Counted from the first letter of the stretch, positions 1 through 9,499 are shown. The stretch: DNA of 64,000 nucleotides from Desulfovibrio desulfuricans (GCF_024460775.1 NZ_JANFYZ010000010.1:1-64000), one strand, 5' to 3'. Notes: generated from the letters alone by a model not told the origin. Program-made: numbers and translations.

Positions 1-132
1 GCAGCGTACTCAAGTACGTGAGCATCAAAATCCCGGCGCTGACGCATTCAGGGCGGAAAAGACGGGTTTGCGTAAATCAGCCTGACAGGCTCACCCATCC
101 CGCAAAAACTCTCCCCCTGCTTTTGCCTTTTC

Positions 133-819
133 CTACACCTTCACAAGACCGTGCCGGATGGCAATCTTCACCAGATCCCCCACAGACCCGGCCTGCAACT
201 TGGTAAGCAGATTGTACTTGTGGGTTTCCACAGTCTTGGGGCTGATATACAGTTCTGCAGCGATGCTCTTGACGCTCATGCCGTCAGCCAGCAAACGAAA
301 AATCTCTTTCTCGCGGGGCGAAAGCGCCCCCAGATCAGCCCCTGCATCGGCATTCGCCGTATCGGCAGCCTCGCGCCGCTGACGCAGCATGGCCGCCACA
401 CGCCCGCCCGGATCGGGAAAACTCAGATAAATCTCGCCCGCACGCACACTTTCAATGGCGCGCAGCAGCACACCAGGCGATTCAGACTTGCGCACATGCC
501 CCATGATGCCCAGATCAATCAACTCCGGCAGCCAGCGCTGATCTTCATGCCCGGTATAGACCAAAATACGCGTCTGGGGCCGCACCTCAAGCACGGCGCG
601 CCCTGTTTCAAGACCGTTCATGCCGGGCATGCCAAGGTCAAGCACCAGCAAGTGCGGTTGCAAGGATGCCGCCAACGCCACAGCTTCGCCCCCGTTCTGG
701 GCCATGCCCACAACGCGCAGATGCCCGTAAGGCGCGAGCAGACTGCGCACGCCCTCCATAAGCAGCTTGTGATCGTCCACCAGCAAAATACGGCAGACCT
801 CGCCCGGAATATCACCCAT
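133..819 (-). CDS. LuxR/NarL-type response regulator
   Basis: A 228-residue two-component regulator. The N-terminal receiver domain shows the acidic pair D15-D16 and a phospho-acceptor D61 in LLVLDLGMPGMNGL. The C-terminal helix-turn-helix (LSPREKEIFRLLADGMSVKS, then ISPKTVETH) is of the LuxR/NarL type, so it should be a phosphorylation-controlled DNA-binding protein in the cytoplasm. I chose the ATG at 819 because the conserved CRILLVDDH begins just after it. A longer TTG-started form (to 906) adds an unconserved Pro/Thr-rich leader, and a GTG two codons earlier is also possible. No sensor kinase lies next to it, so its input signal is unknown. It is downstream of mgtE on the same strand. 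Confidence 0.9.
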   Translation of the reverse strand: MGDIPGEVCRILLVDDHKLLMEGVRSLLAPYGHLRVVGMAQNGGEAVALAASLQPHLLVLDLGMPGMNGLETGRAVLEVRPQTRILVYTGHEDQRWLPELIDLGIMGHVRKSESPGVLLRAIESVRAGEIYLSFPDPGGRVAAMLRQRREAADTANADAGADLGALSPREKEIFRLLADGMSVKSIAAELYISPKTVETHKYNLLTKLQAGSVGDLVKIAIRHGLVKV

Positions 820-1019
820 TGGCACGGCTTTGCGGCTCTCGCAGCTGATGTTTCGGCCCGCTTCCCCTGTGGCGGCTGTTGGCGTTGATTCCGGCAATGG
901 GGGCAAAGCCGAAAGTCCTCCATGCCCAGAGCGCGCGGCTTGTCAGCCGCAGCAGTCATGATGCGGCACATGGGACAACGCAAGGTTGCCCGGCACCAGC
1001 CGCGCCGTTGCAGGGGCAT
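820..1019 (-). other. Possible small zinc-ribbon ORF overlapping the regulator
   Basis: Between mgtE and the response regulator an ATG at 1019 is preceded by a good ribosome-binding site (GAGGGATC, then ATG). The frame it opens encodes CPMCR and, 24 residues later, CPHCR, a spacing that could bind zinc or iron. The frame runs on to 618 inside the regulator gene, where it looks like shadow sequence. It could be a real short peptide that overlaps and couples to the regulator, the relic of a zinc-ribbon fusion lost by frameshift, or chance. The frames of the two ORFs differ. Confidence 0.25.
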
Positions 1020-1052
1020 GATCCCTCAAACAGACCAAGGGTGACAAATTTT

Positions 1053-2504
1053 TTATAAAATGAACAGAGAGGCCAGGCCCAAAAAGATAAAAAAGCCTGC
1101 GCCATCGGTGATGGTGGTGAGAAAAATACTTGAAGCCTGCGCGGGGTCGCGCCCCAGCGCCCGAAAAATAAGCGGAATGGAGCCGCCAGCCACAGCGCCC
1201 AAAAGCATGTCGCACATGAGCGCTCCGCCCATGACGCCGCCCACCATGGGCAGGCCTGTGAACCACCATGCCGCGAAAAAAGCCACCACAGCCATAGCCA
1301 TTCCGGTGACAATGCCGATCTTGCCCTCGCGCACCACGGCCATCCAGGCTTTTTTCTGGTCAAAACGGTCTGTGGCCAACTGGCGGATCATCACCGCCAG
1401 AGCCTGCTGCCCCGTATTGCCCGCCTGATTGGCCACCATGGGCATGAGCACGGCCAGCACGGCCATCTGGGCGATGGAACCCTCAAACATGTAGACCACG
1501 GAGGCCGACAGGGCGGAATTTATCATGTTCACAAACAGCCAGGGCAGGCGCTTGCGCACACTCTCAAGCCAGGGGGTATCCACGCTTTCTTCCGGGTCGG
1601 CGCCCACCATGCCCAGCATGTCGGCGCTGGCTTCTTCGTGCATGATGTCCATGATGTCGTCATAGGTAACTACGCCGAGGATATGCCCCTCGTTGTCCAC
1701 AACGGGCATGGCCATAAAATTGTAGTGCGAAAGCAGGCTTGCCACTTCGCGCTCGTCCGTATCGTAGGTGACGCTGACAACGCTCTGGCCCGAAACCGCG
1801 TCGCCCACGATGGTGCCGGGCCGCGCCAGCATGAGGTCGCGCAAAGAAAGCACGCCCACAAGCACCTGATGTTCGTCCACCACATAGGCGTAGTAGGGGC
1901 TTTCCTTGTCTTCCATTTCACTGCGGATATGGGCGATAGCTTCGTCTGCCGTGAAATTCTTTTCCAGCAGAATAAGCTCGGTGTTCATGACACCGCCCGC
2001 AGAATCCGGATCAAAATTGAGCAGGTTGCGCAATTCTTCCGAATCTTCGCGGTCGAGCTTTTCCAGCAGGGCGTCGCGGTGATCCTCGTCCAGTTCGTCC
2101 AGCACGTCGGCGGCGTCGTCGGGCGACATCTCGGCGATAATCTGGGCGGCTACGTCATCGTCCAGATTTTCCAGCACGTCCACGGCCATGTTCTCGTCCA
2201 GTTCGGCCAACGCCTCGGCGGCGTCTTCCTTGGACATGCGGCTCAGGGTGCTGACCTGCTTTTCGAGACTCAGATTCTCAAGATGATCGGCCATGTCAGC
2301 CGGATGCACGAACTCGGCATCGGCGTATTCTGCGGCAAAATCTTCATCATGGACGTCTGGCCGCTCCGCAGTCAGCAGAGAGGCCGCGTCCGGGCGCAGG
2401 GCGTCTTGTTCAGACGAAGGGTGGGGAGGTACTACAGTGGGCTGCGCGCTGCCGGGCTGTTCCGCAGGATCGGTACGGAATTTGTCGTTGTGCTGATCTG
2501 CCAT
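1053..2504 (-). CDS. mgtE: Magnesium transporter MgtE
   Basis: A 483-residue inner-membrane Mg2+ channel of the MgtE family. The N-terminal half has the acidic helical MgtE_N repeats (EDAAEALAELDEN, then DDAADVLDELDEDHRDALLE), followed by a tandem CBS pair (DDIMDIMHEEAS closes the second). The last third is five hydrophobic helices forming the pore (SALSASVVYMFEGSI, MPMVANQAGNTGQQALAVMI, ending GFFIFLGLASLFIL). In the family the N and CBS domains close the pore when cytosolic Mg2+ is high. The first ~50 residues are a low-complexity Asp/Pro-rich leader. The ATG at 2504 opens the frame. It is divergent from nadC and upstream of the response regulator. Confidence 0.96.
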   Translation of the reverse strand: MADQHNDKFRTDPAEQPGSAQPTVVPPHPSSEQDALRPDAASLLTAERPDVHDEDFAAEYADAEFVHPADMADHLENLSLEKQVSTLSRMSKEDAAEALAELDENMAVDVLENLDDDVAAQIIAEMSPDDAADVLDELDEDHRDALLEKLDREDSEELRNLLNFDPDSAGGVMNTELILLEKNFTADEAIAHIRSEMEDKESPYYAYVVDEHQVLVGVLSLRDLMLARPGTIVGDAVSGQSVVSVTYDTDEREVASLLSHYNFMAMPVVDNEGHILGVVTYDDIMDIMHEEASADMLGMVGADPEESVDTPWLESVRKRLPWLFVNMINSALSASVVYMFEGSIAQMAVLAVLMPMVANQAGNTGQQALAVMIRQLATDRFDQKKAWMAVVREGKIGIVTGMAMAVVAFFAAWWFTGLPMVGGVMGGALMCDMLLGAVAGGSIPLIFRALGRDPAQASSIFLTTITDGAGFFIFLGLASLFIL

Positions 2505-2921
2505 GGCGCGCCTTTAATCCAGTCTGTAGCCAAAGTGGAATGGTCGCGCCCAAGGCGCAACCCTGCAACAAGGAGCGGCAAAGCCCCGCCACGGCCAACA
2601 GCCAGTGGCAGCCCCAAAACCCGCACACAGTGGCGGCACGGTAATCCGGGGCAAATTTTTGCCATCCCCGGCAGCCAGCCGCAAAACACTGCCGACTGTT
2701 AAGCAAAAAACGCGTGATTGTCACCAGCACGTCATGCTTGTGAAAAAACTCATGAAGTCCCGGCAGCTTGACGCGAAACACGGGGCATTCTATCTATTAC
2801 AGCACACCCGTATTGGGCAACCGCCGCAATCGGGCCATATTTACAGTCTTGCAGCGTGTGCAACGCGCGCCCTGACGGGCGAGTTTCCACTTAGCACGTG
2901 CAAGAAATGGGGACAAGCGCA
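2505..2921. other. Divergent intergenic region mgtE / nadC
   Basis: 417 bp that should hold the promoters for mgtE (minus) and the nad genes (plus). A hairpin with arms CCGGGG (2646-2651) and CCCCGG (2666-2671) encloses an inner GCAAA/TTTGC pairing; it lies in the likely mgtE leader. A short dyad TTGCA/TGCAA sits at 2849-2863. I could not recognise a Mg2+ riboswitch or a specific NAD-repressor operator. Confidence 0.4.
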
Positions 2922-3794
2922 ATGTTCACGCCCTGGGCCGCATTTTTCTCTCCCGAAGGTCAGCGGCTACTCCAAAAATCCATCGATCTCGCTCTTGAGG
3001 AAGACGGCCCTGAAATGACCGCTCTGGGGCTTTTTGCCCCAGAATCCTCCATGAACGCTGTCATCCGCGCCAAGGAAGATACCCTGGTTGTGGGCCTGCC
3101 TGTTATTGGCGCTGTTTTCAAAAGCCTCGGCGCGCCTTTTACGTGGCGCGCGCTGGTCAGGGAAGCCACCTCCGTGCCCTCCATGACAGAGGTTGCGCAC
3201 ATCACGGCCCCTGCCACGGCCATGCTCAAGGCCGAACGCGTCATTCTGAACTTCATCACCCATCTTTCGGGCATTGCCAACCTCACCGCCCGCTATGTGC
3301 GAGAACTGGAAGGCACAGGAGTGCGGCTGCTCGATACCCGCAAAACCACTCCCGGTCTGCGCTGGGTCGAGAAATACGCGGTTCAGGCTGGCGGTGGGCA
3401 CAACCACCGCAAAAACCTGACCGAAATGCTCATGCTCAAAGACAACCACATCGACGCCGCGGGCTCCATCACGGCGGCGGTTGCCAGGTTGCGCGCGCAT
3501 TACGCGCCCTGCCCGCCCATCGAGGTGGAGTGCCGCACCCTTGACCATGTGCGTGAAGCCGTCGCCGCCAAGGCTGACCGCATCATGATGGACAACATGG
3601 ACGGCCAGCGCCTTTCCGAGGCTCTCGCCCTTGTGCCGCGCTCCATCGAAACGGAAGTGAGCGGCGGCGTGCGGCTGGATACCATCCGCGCCCTTGCGCT
3701 CACCGAGCCGCGCAGGCCCGATTTTATTTCTGTGGGGCGTCTGACCCATTCCGCAGTGTCGGCAGATTTCAGCATGACCCTGCTGGCAGTGTAG
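2922..3794 (+). CDS. nadC: Nicotinate-nucleotide pyrophosphorylase (carboxylating)
   Basis: Quinolinate phosphoribosyltransferase, third step of de novo NAD synthesis: quinolinate plus PRPP gives nicotinate mononucleotide, CO2 and PPi. Family motifs are intact: TRKTTPGLR, EKYAVQAGGGHNHR, MLKDNHI, IEVECRTLDHV and IMMDNM. I placed the start at ATG 2922 (MFTPWAAFFSPEG) because a GGGGA box lies eight bases upstream and this matches the usual N-terminus; in-frame GTG 2898 and ATG 2907 are alternatives. The product is about 290 residues, a normal length. It precedes nadA and nadB, so the whole aspartate-to-NaMN route is encoded together. Confidence 0.96.
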   Translation: MFTPWAAFFSPEGQRLLQKSIDLALEEDGPEMTALGLFAPESSMNAVIRAKEDTLVVGLPVIGAVFKSLGAPFTWRALVREATSVPSMTEVAHITAPATAMLKAERVILNFITHLSGIANLTARYVRELEGTGVRLLDTRKTTPGLRWVEKYAVQAGGGHNHRKNLTEMLMLKDNHIDAAGSITAAVARLRAHYAPCPPIEVECRTLDHVREAVAAKADRIMMDNMDGQRLSEALALVPRSIETEVSGGVRLDTIRALALTEPRRPDFISVGRLTHSAVSADFSMTLLAV

Positions 3795-3848
3795 CTGCAG
3801 CAACAGCCATGCCCGCGTTCTGCTGCCATACTTCCGCACACCGCAAAC

Positions 3849-3887
3849 CGCCAGCCGTGGAAACAACACGCTGACCCACGGCGGCAA
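3849..3887. repeat. Stem-loop between nadC and nadA
   Basis: Perfect 7-bp arms GCCGTGG (3854-3860) and CCACGGC (3876-3882), with partly paired CCGCC/GGCGG flanks. There is no U-tract, so it is more likely an intercistronic mRNA structure than a terminator. The 188-bp nadC-nadA gap holds nothing else obvious. Confidence 0.4.
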
Positions 3888-3982
3888 CCATACGGCGACA
3901 TTGCGACAACACAGTGACATCACCGGAACAAATTTCCGCATTTGCCACTTCTTTTTTCATACTGTCTGCTGAGGAACCTGAA

Positions 3983-5029
3983 ATGCAAGACACAAGCGCT
4001 GCAATCGCATCCCTGAAAAAACAGCTTGGCGCGAATCTGTGTATAATGGGGCACCACTACCAGAATGATAACGTGGTGCGCCACTGCGACATCACCGGAG
4101 ATTCGCTGGAGCTTGCCCGCCGCGTTCCCGGCATTGACGCGGCCCACATTGTTTTTTGCGGCGTCTATTTTATGGGGGAATCCGCCGCCCTGCTGGCAAA
4201 ACCCGGCCAGAGCGTGCATCTGCCCAGCCTGGACGCAGACTGCCTCATGTCGCGCATGACCCCGGCCCCCCTGGCCCGCAAGGTGCTGGAGCAGCTCGCA
4301 GCCACAGGCCGCAAGATCATTCCGCTGGCTTACGTCAACACCGATCTGGCCCTCAAGGCCGTGGTGGGCGAATTTGGCGGCGCGGTCTGCACATCGGCCA
4401 ATGCCAGGATCATGCTGCGTTGGGCGCTGGATCAGGGCGACGGCGTGCTCTTTCTGCCCGACAGACATCTGGGCAACAATACCGCCGAAACCTTGGGCAT
4501 CAGCCAGGATGAGCGCCATGTGCTGCGCGTGGGCGCTGCGGGGCTGGTACAGCCAGAAACCCAGCCCCTTGACCGCAAGCTGTTGCTCTGGCCAGGCTGT
4601 TGCGCCATCCACGCGCGTTTTGAACCCGATGATGTGGAGGCCATCCGCGCCGAATACCCCGGCTGCCGCGTCATCGCCCACCCCGAATGCAGGCAGGAAG
4701 TCATCGAAGCCTGCGACGGCGCTGGTTCCACGTCATATCTTATCAAGGAGGCGGCCCGCGTAGCCGCCGAAGAACCGGGCACGACCCTGATTGTCGGCAC
4801 GGAAAACAACCTTGTCTACCGCCTGGCCGAACGCCATGCGGGCCAGTGCCGCATCCTGCCGCTGGGGCATGCCATTTGCGGCAACATGGCCAAGGTTACG
4901 GAAAAGAAGCTTCTGGCCACGCTGCAAAGCGTAGCCGCCGGAGCAGCCTCGCCTCTGCACATTGAGGAGAACCTCTGCCCCCCCGCCCGTCTCTCCCTAA
5001 CCCGCATGCTTGAAGCCTGCGGTAACTGA
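3983..5029 (+). CDS. nadA: Quinolinate synthase A
   Basis: A [4Fe-4S] enzyme that condenses iminoaspartate with dihydroxyacetone phosphate to quinolinate. Recognisable blocks are IMGHHYQNDNVVRHCD, SRMTPAP, AVCTSANA, FLPDRHLGNNTA, WPGCCAIHARF, IAHPECRQEVIEACDGAGST and PLGHAICGNMAKVT; the last three carry cysteines of the cluster-binding type. ATG 3983 is preferred over the upstream in-frame ATG 3914 because GAGGAA sits six bases before it and the extra leader is not conserved. About 348 residues. The stop is 10 bases before nadB, so the two are probably co-translated. Confidence 0.96.
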   Translation: MQDTSAAIASLKKQLGANLCIMGHHYQNDNVVRHCDITGDSLELARRVPGIDAAHIVFCGVYFMGESAALLAKPGQSVHLPSLDADCLMSRMTPAPLARKVLEQLAATGRKIIPLAYVNTDLALKAVVGEFGGAVCTSANARIMLRWALDQGDGVLFLPDRHLGNNTAETLGISQDERHVLRVGAAGLVQPETQPLDRKLLLWPGCCAIHARFEPDDVEAIRAEYPGCRVIAHPECRQEVIEACDGAGSTSYLIKEAARVAAEEPGTTLIVGTENNLVYRLAERHAGQCRILPLGHAICGNMAKVTEKKLLATLQSVAAGAASPLHIEENLCPPARLSLTRMLEACGN

Positions 5030-5039
5030 GGTTTGCGCC

Positions 5040-6638
5040 GTGAACTCTATTCGCCGCCATGTGCCCGTGCTGATCATCGGCTCGGGCGTTGCCGGATGCA
5101 CCGCTGCACTTACCCTTGCCGACTCCGGCTGCGACGTTCTCCTGCTCAACGCCGGAGACAGGCTGGCTGACGGCAACTCCGAGCTTGCCCAGGGCGGCAT
5201 CATCTATCAGGCAAATCCCACGCCAGAACATCCCTCGGACGCACCAGCGCTGGAAAAGGACATTCTGGTTGCAGGGCACAATTATAATTACAACAAGGCC
5301 GTCAGTTTTCTGTGCGCGCAAGGCCCGCAGTGCGTGGACGAGGTGCTCATCAAGCGCGCCCAGGTGCCCTTTGACCGCAACGAGGACGGCACGTTCAACC
5401 TCACGCGCGAGGGTGGGCATTCCACCCAGCGTATTCTGCACTGCGCCGACTTTTCGGGCCGGGCCATCATGGAGGGCCTCACCGCCCAGGTGTTGGCGCA
5501 TCCGCGCATCACGCGGCTGCACCGCCGCGCCGCCATCGACCTTCTGACCAGCCACCACCACGCCAAGGCCTCGCAGTACCGCTACGAGGTGCGCAACCGC
5601 TGCCTTGGCGCGTACGTGCTCAATGAAGAAACCGGCGAGACGGAAACCATCCTCGCGGACTGGACAGTGCTTGCCACCGGCGGCGTGGGGCAGGTCTTTC
5701 TGCACTCCACCAACTCGCCCGGCTGCGTGGGCACGGGTATGTCCATGGCCTTTCGCGCTGGTGTTGACCTTGCCAACCTCGAGTTCATGCAGTTCCACCC
5801 AACCGCGCTGTACGAAGAACGCAGCAACCGCCGCTCGCTCATTACCGAGGCCATGCGCGGCGAGGGCGCGCGCCTGCTTGACAGCAAGGGCCGCGCCTTC
5901 ATGCTTGACCACGACCCCAGGGGCGATCTGGCCCCGCGTGACGTGGTGGCCCAGGCCATGATGGACGAGATGCTGCACACCGGCGCGCCCTGCCTCTATC
6001 TGGACGTGAGCGGCGTGGAGCAGGACGTGCCCACGCGCTTTCCTACCGTATACGAAAAGTGCCGCGAGGCCGGCATCGACATCCTCAAGGAACCCATTCC
6101 CGTGGTGCCCGCGGCCCACTACTTCTGCGGCGGCGTGCTCACCGACGTGCATGGCCGCACCTCGCTGCACGGACTCTACGCCATCGGCGAATGCGCCTGC
6201 ACCGGCCTGCACGGGGCCAACCGTCTTGCCAGCACCTCCCTGCTTGAGGCATTGGTATGGGGCGTAAGCAGCGGCAAGGATCTGGCCCACCGAGTGGTGG
6301 CCGAAAGCGGCCTGCCCAAGGCTCTGGCCGCAGCCATCCCCGACTGGCGGCACGAAGGCGACGAACGCAGGGACGACCCGGCCCTTGTGGCCCAGGACTG
6401 GACAAACATCCGCAATACCATGTGGAACTATGTGGGCATTGCCCGCACAGAGGCGCGCCTGCGCCGCGCCTTTGAAGATATGCGCGACCTTGTGCGGCAT
6501 ATCCACGACTTTTACAAGCGCACACGCATATCGCGGCGGCTGGTGGATCTTTTCCACGGCTCGCAGACCTCGTACATCATCACGCAGGCCGCGTTGCGCA
6601 ACAAGGTAAGTATTGGCTGCCACCATCGGGTGGATTAA
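5040..6638 (+). CDS. nadB: L-aspartate oxidase
   Basis: FAD enzyme oxidising L-aspartate to iminoaspartate, the substrate of NadA. Seen: an N-terminal dinucleotide fold (VLIIGSGVAGCTAALTLADS), SELAQGGI, EGGHSTQRILHCAD, EFMQFHPTALY, GEGARLLDSKG, DLAPRDVV and the FAD-contact GLYAIGECACTGLHGANRLA followed by SLLEALVWG. The C-terminal helical domain is present. I chose GTG 5040: nadA stops at 5029, GAGG lies eight bases upstream, and the nearby ATG is out of frame. The product is 532 residues, a normal NadB length. In anaerobes fumarate is the likely electron acceptor. Confidence 0.96.
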   Translation: MNSIRRHVPVLIIGSGVAGCTAALTLADSGCDVLLLNAGDRLADGNSELAQGGIIYQANPTPEHPSDAPALEKDILVAGHNYNYNKAVSFLCAQGPQCVDEVLIKRAQVPFDRNEDGTFNLTREGGHSTQRILHCADFSGRAIMEGLTAQVLAHPRITRLHRRAAIDLLTSHHHAKASQYRYEVRNRCLGAYVLNEETGETETILADWTVLATGGVGQVFLHSTNSPGCVGTGMSMAFRAGVDLANLEFMQFHPTALYEERSNRRSLITEAMRGEGARLLDSKGRAFMLDHDPRGDLAPRDVVAQAMMDEMLHTGAPCLYLDVSGVEQDVPTRFPTVYEKCREAGIDILKEPIPVVPAAHYFCGGVLTDVHGRTSLHGLYAIGECACTGLHGANRLASTSLLEALVWGVSSGKDLAHRVVAESGLPKALAAAIPDWRHEGDERRDDPALVAQDWTNIRNTMWNYVGIARTEARLRRAFEDMRDLVRHIHDFYKRTRISRRLVDLFHGSQTSYIITQAALRNKVSIGCHHRVD

Positions 6639-6763
6639 AGTGCATGTCGGCCACGGCCCTTGCCTGAACACATTTTAGCAAAATCGGCTGAATGTCTGCG
6701 TTGCGCGGCGCATGCCCGCAACTGCGATTTGGCCACTGAAGTTTTGAAGCTGGAGAAACCTGA

Positions 6764-8314
6764 ATGAAAAAAGCATATTTGCCTGCCGCCGTGGTGATTC
6801 TGATCGCGGCGGGTTTTCTGGGTCTGTTTTTCGGCCTGAGCCCTCTGGTGGAGGGACAGGTACAGAGGGGCATCCAGAACATCGGCATCTCCGGCGACGG
6901 CATATCCACGCAGGCCGCGGTGGACAGGGTGGAATTTTCTCCCCTGTCGCGCACCCTGACCCTGTACGGCCTGCGCCTGCGCGGTGAAACGCCTCAGGGG
7001 CCCCTTGCGTATGAAGTAGCGGAGGTTTCCCTCCGCATTCCCCTGCGCATGCTGCTGGCCTACACACCCTTGCGGTCCATGGTGCTGAAGGATGTGGGCA
7101 TGATGCCCGTGGCCGAAAACATCGTGGTGCGCAACCTGGCCCTGCGTACGCCCGAGGCCCGCGGCTCGGTGCAGCGCGAAGAAATTGACGAACTGCGCAG
7201 TCAGAGCGAGCTGGTGGCCCGTTTTCTTGACGGTGCCCCCATCGACGCGCTGGCCGCCACGTATCTCATGAGCGCAGACAAGGCGCACAGCTTTTTTCTG
7301 AGCGTCAGCATTCCCGGCAAGGAAGGTCTGGCCCAACTGACCATTAAGGAATCGCTGATCAAGGGATGGGACGGCGCTTCCGTTGAGCATATGCGCATTG
7401 AAGACATGCAGAGCCGCCTCGATGGACACGAGAGCATGCGCATGGCGAGCTTTGAAGCCAACGGCCTCACCCTGCCGGAGCTGGGCCTGCTGCACCGCCT
7501 TATGGACGCAGCCGCCATGAGTGAAAACGACATGGACGCAGCCGTTAAGGCCCTTGGCCCGATTGTGGAAGAAATTCTGGCTGCCGACCCGCCCCTTGTG
7601 CGGCAGGTGCGCGCCTCGGGCATGACCTTTGCCGTGGAAAACGGCAGCGTGACTGTTGGCAGCGTGGGTTTTGACTGGCTTTCCAACTCGCCGCGCCACA
7701 CAACCAGCTTTATCCGCGACCTTGCGGCCTCCAAAAGCCTGCTTGAGGATGCGTCCGGCCTTGCCATGCCCGCGCTCAAGGCCAACATGACCTTTGAAAG
7801 CCTTGGCCTGAGCACGGCCTCGCACAAAAAAACAATGTCCATCAAGGCCGAAGGCCTCGCGGACGTGAACTGCTCATTCACCCTGTACGATGCCGGAATC
7901 ATCAGTACCAGCGAGCAAGCCCTGCTGATGCAAAGCTTCAGCGATCTGCACCTCGCTGTGAAGGATCACGGAGTGCTGGCCTGGGTTGGCCTCAATCTTT
8001 CCCACGACGGACGTGCAGCAGCCACGGCCCTGCACCAGACCCTGGACAAGGGGCTGGATCTCGCCCCCACCCCGCAGAACAACGCCATCCGTCAGGCCCT
8101 GCTGACCTTTGTGCAGCGCCCGGGGCAGCTTGAAGCCGCCAGCGCCAAAGGCCAGCGCATAGGCATTCTGCAAATACTGGCCGCACTGAACGACCCCGGC
8201 GCGCTGTTTACCTGCTCCGCCGTTGCCGGTCAGAAGACGCTGGAAGAACAGATCAACGCCCTTGCGGCGCAAACCGCCAAAACATCCGCCCCCGCCGAAG
8301 CAGCGGGAAAGTAG
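6764..8314 (+). CDS. Membrane-anchored protein of unknown function
   Basis: 516 residues, not recognised. Residues 5-27 form one hydrophobic segment (PAAVVILIAAGFLGLFFG) with a Lys pair before it, so the protein is probably an inner-membrane protein with a large periplasmic part. The body alternates short amphipathic beta-like stretches (FSPLSRTLTLYGLRL, VSLRIPLRMLLAYTPLRSMV), which recalls the AsmA/DUF945 style of envelope protein; that resemblance is only an impression. The tail is Ala-rich. GGAG lies eight bases before ATG 6764. rlmI begins three bases after the stop, so they are probably one transcript. Confidence 0.75.
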   Translation: MKKAYLPAAVVILIAAGFLGLFFGLSPLVEGQVQRGIQNIGISGDGISTQAAVDRVEFSPLSRTLTLYGLRLRGETPQGPLAYEVAEVSLRIPLRMLLAYTPLRSMVLKDVGMMPVAENIVVRNLALRTPEARGSVQREEIDELRSQSELVARFLDGAPIDALAATYLMSADKAHSFFLSVSIPGKEGLAQLTIKESLIKGWDGASVEHMRIEDMQSRLDGHESMRMASFEANGLTLPELGLLHRLMDAAAMSENDMDAAVKALGPIVEEILAADPPLVRQVRASGMTFAVENGSVTVGSVGFDWLSNSPRHTTSFIRDLAASKSLLEDASGLAMPALKANMTFESLGLSTASHKKTMSIKAEGLADVNCSFTLYDAGIISTSEQALLMQSFSDLHLAVKDHGVLAWVGLNLSHDGRAAATALHQTLDKGLDLAPTPQNNAIRQALLTFVQRPGQLEAASAKGQRIGILQILAALNDPGALFTCSAVAGQKTLEEQINALAAQTAKTSAPAEAAGK

Positions 8315-8317
8315 CAT

Positions 8318-9499
8318 ATGCGCAAACTCTGTCTCAAAAAAAATGAAGATCGGCGTCTGCGCGCCGGGCACCTCTGGGTATTCGCCAATGAGGTGGACGT
8401 AAAACAAAGCCCGCTCACCGACTTTGCCCCCGGTGAGTCCGCAACCCTCTGCGACTGGCGCGGCGCGCCCCTTGGCAGCGTGTGCGTCAATCCTGCTTCG
8501 CTTATCTGCGCCCGCCTGCACAGCCGCAAGCCCGATGTGGAGCTGGACGAGGCCCTGCTGGCCCAAAGGCTGGAATCGGCACTGGCCCTGCGCCAGCGCC
8601 TCTACCCCGGCCCCTGGTACAGACTTTGCCACGGCGAGGGCGATTTTTTGCCCGGTCTGGTCATTGACCGCTACGGCGACCACCTGACCGTGCAGGTTAC
8701 CACTGCGGGCATGGAGCAAAGGCGCGAAGCGCTCACAGCCGCCCTGCACACGCTGCTGCATCACACATCCATTCTCTGGGCCAACGACCTAGCCGCGCGC
8801 GGGCTTGAGAACCTCTCCCGCGAGCAGCAGAGCGAAGGCCAGTTGCCTGAAAGGCTGGAAGTGCCGGAAAACGGCTGCCGCTTTTTCGCACCCTGCGCCA
8901 CAGGCCAGAAAACGGGCTGGTTTTACGACCAGCGCCCCAACAGGGCGGAACTGGCACGCTATGCCAAGGATGCCGATGTGCTGGATATTTTCAGCTATGT
9001 TGGCGGGTTCGGCGTTACCGCAGCGGCTGCGGGCGCGCGCTCCGTCACCTTTGTGGACGCCTCGGCCCAGGCGCTCGCCTTTGCGGAAGAAAACGCCAGG
9101 GCCAACGCCCCCGGCTGCGAAGCCCACACCCTGTGCGGCGACGCCTTTGACCTGCTGCGCCAGATGCGCGACGAGGGCCGCCGTTTTCAGGCCATCAGCC
9201 TTGATCCACCGGCCTTCATCAAGCGCCGCAAGGACGCTGCCCTCGGGCTTGCGGCCTATAAACAGGCCAATGATCTGGCGGTGCAACTGCTGACGCCGGG
9301 GGGCATACTTGCCACCTCCTCCTGTTCACACCATCTTGAAACGCAGTCTTTGCGCGCTTGCTTGACGCAGGCCGCCGCCAAGCGCAAACTGCATGCCCGT
9401 ATTCTTTTTGCCGGAGGCCAGGGGCCGGATCATCCCATCCACGCCGCCATGCCCGAAACGGCCTATCTGAAGTGCTTTATCGCCCAAGTGGGCGCTTAA
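8318..9499 (+). CDS. rlmI: 23S rRNA (cytosine) methyltransferase, RlmI family
   Basis: 393 residues. An N-terminal PUA-like RNA-binding domain (RRLRAGHLWVFANEV) is followed by the EEHGD-type region with GDFLPGLVIDRYGDHL and a C-terminal Rossmann methyltransferase: VLDIFSYVGGFGVTAAAAGA is the SAM-binding motif I, and LDPPAFIKRRKD is the substrate/catalytic motif IV. The family modifies a cytosine in 23S rRNA to m5C using SAM; the exact target here is inferred. It sits three bases behind the unknown membrane protein and 15 bases before the aminotransferase gene. Confidence 0.9.
   Translation: MRKLCLKKNEDRRLRAGHLWVFANEVDVKQSPLTDFAPGESATLCDWRGAPLGSVCVNPASLICARLHSRKPDVELDEALLAQRLESALALRQRLYPGPWYRLCHGEGDFLPGLVIDRYGDHLTVQVTTAGMEQRREALTAALHTLLHHTSILWANDLAARGLENLSREQQSEGQLPERLEVPENGCRFFAPCATGQKTGWFYDQRPNRAELARYAKDADVLDIFSYVGGFGVTAAAAGARSVTFVDASAQALAFAEENARANAPGCEAHTLCGDAFDLLRQMRDEGRRFQAISLDPPAFIKRRKDAALGLAAYKQANDLAVQLLTPGGILATSSCSHHLETQSLRACLTQAAAKRKLHARILFAGGQGPDHPIHAAMPETAYLKCFIAQVGA

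Noticed and set aside
2735..2762. Possible Rex-like site (TTGTGAA...) upstream of nadC
   Set aside because: The left half fits but the right half does not form the required inverted repeat.
5010..5039. TTG start for nadB inside nadA
   Set aside because: GTG 5040 has a better placed ribosome site, lies after the nadA stop and gives the normal NadB N-terminus.
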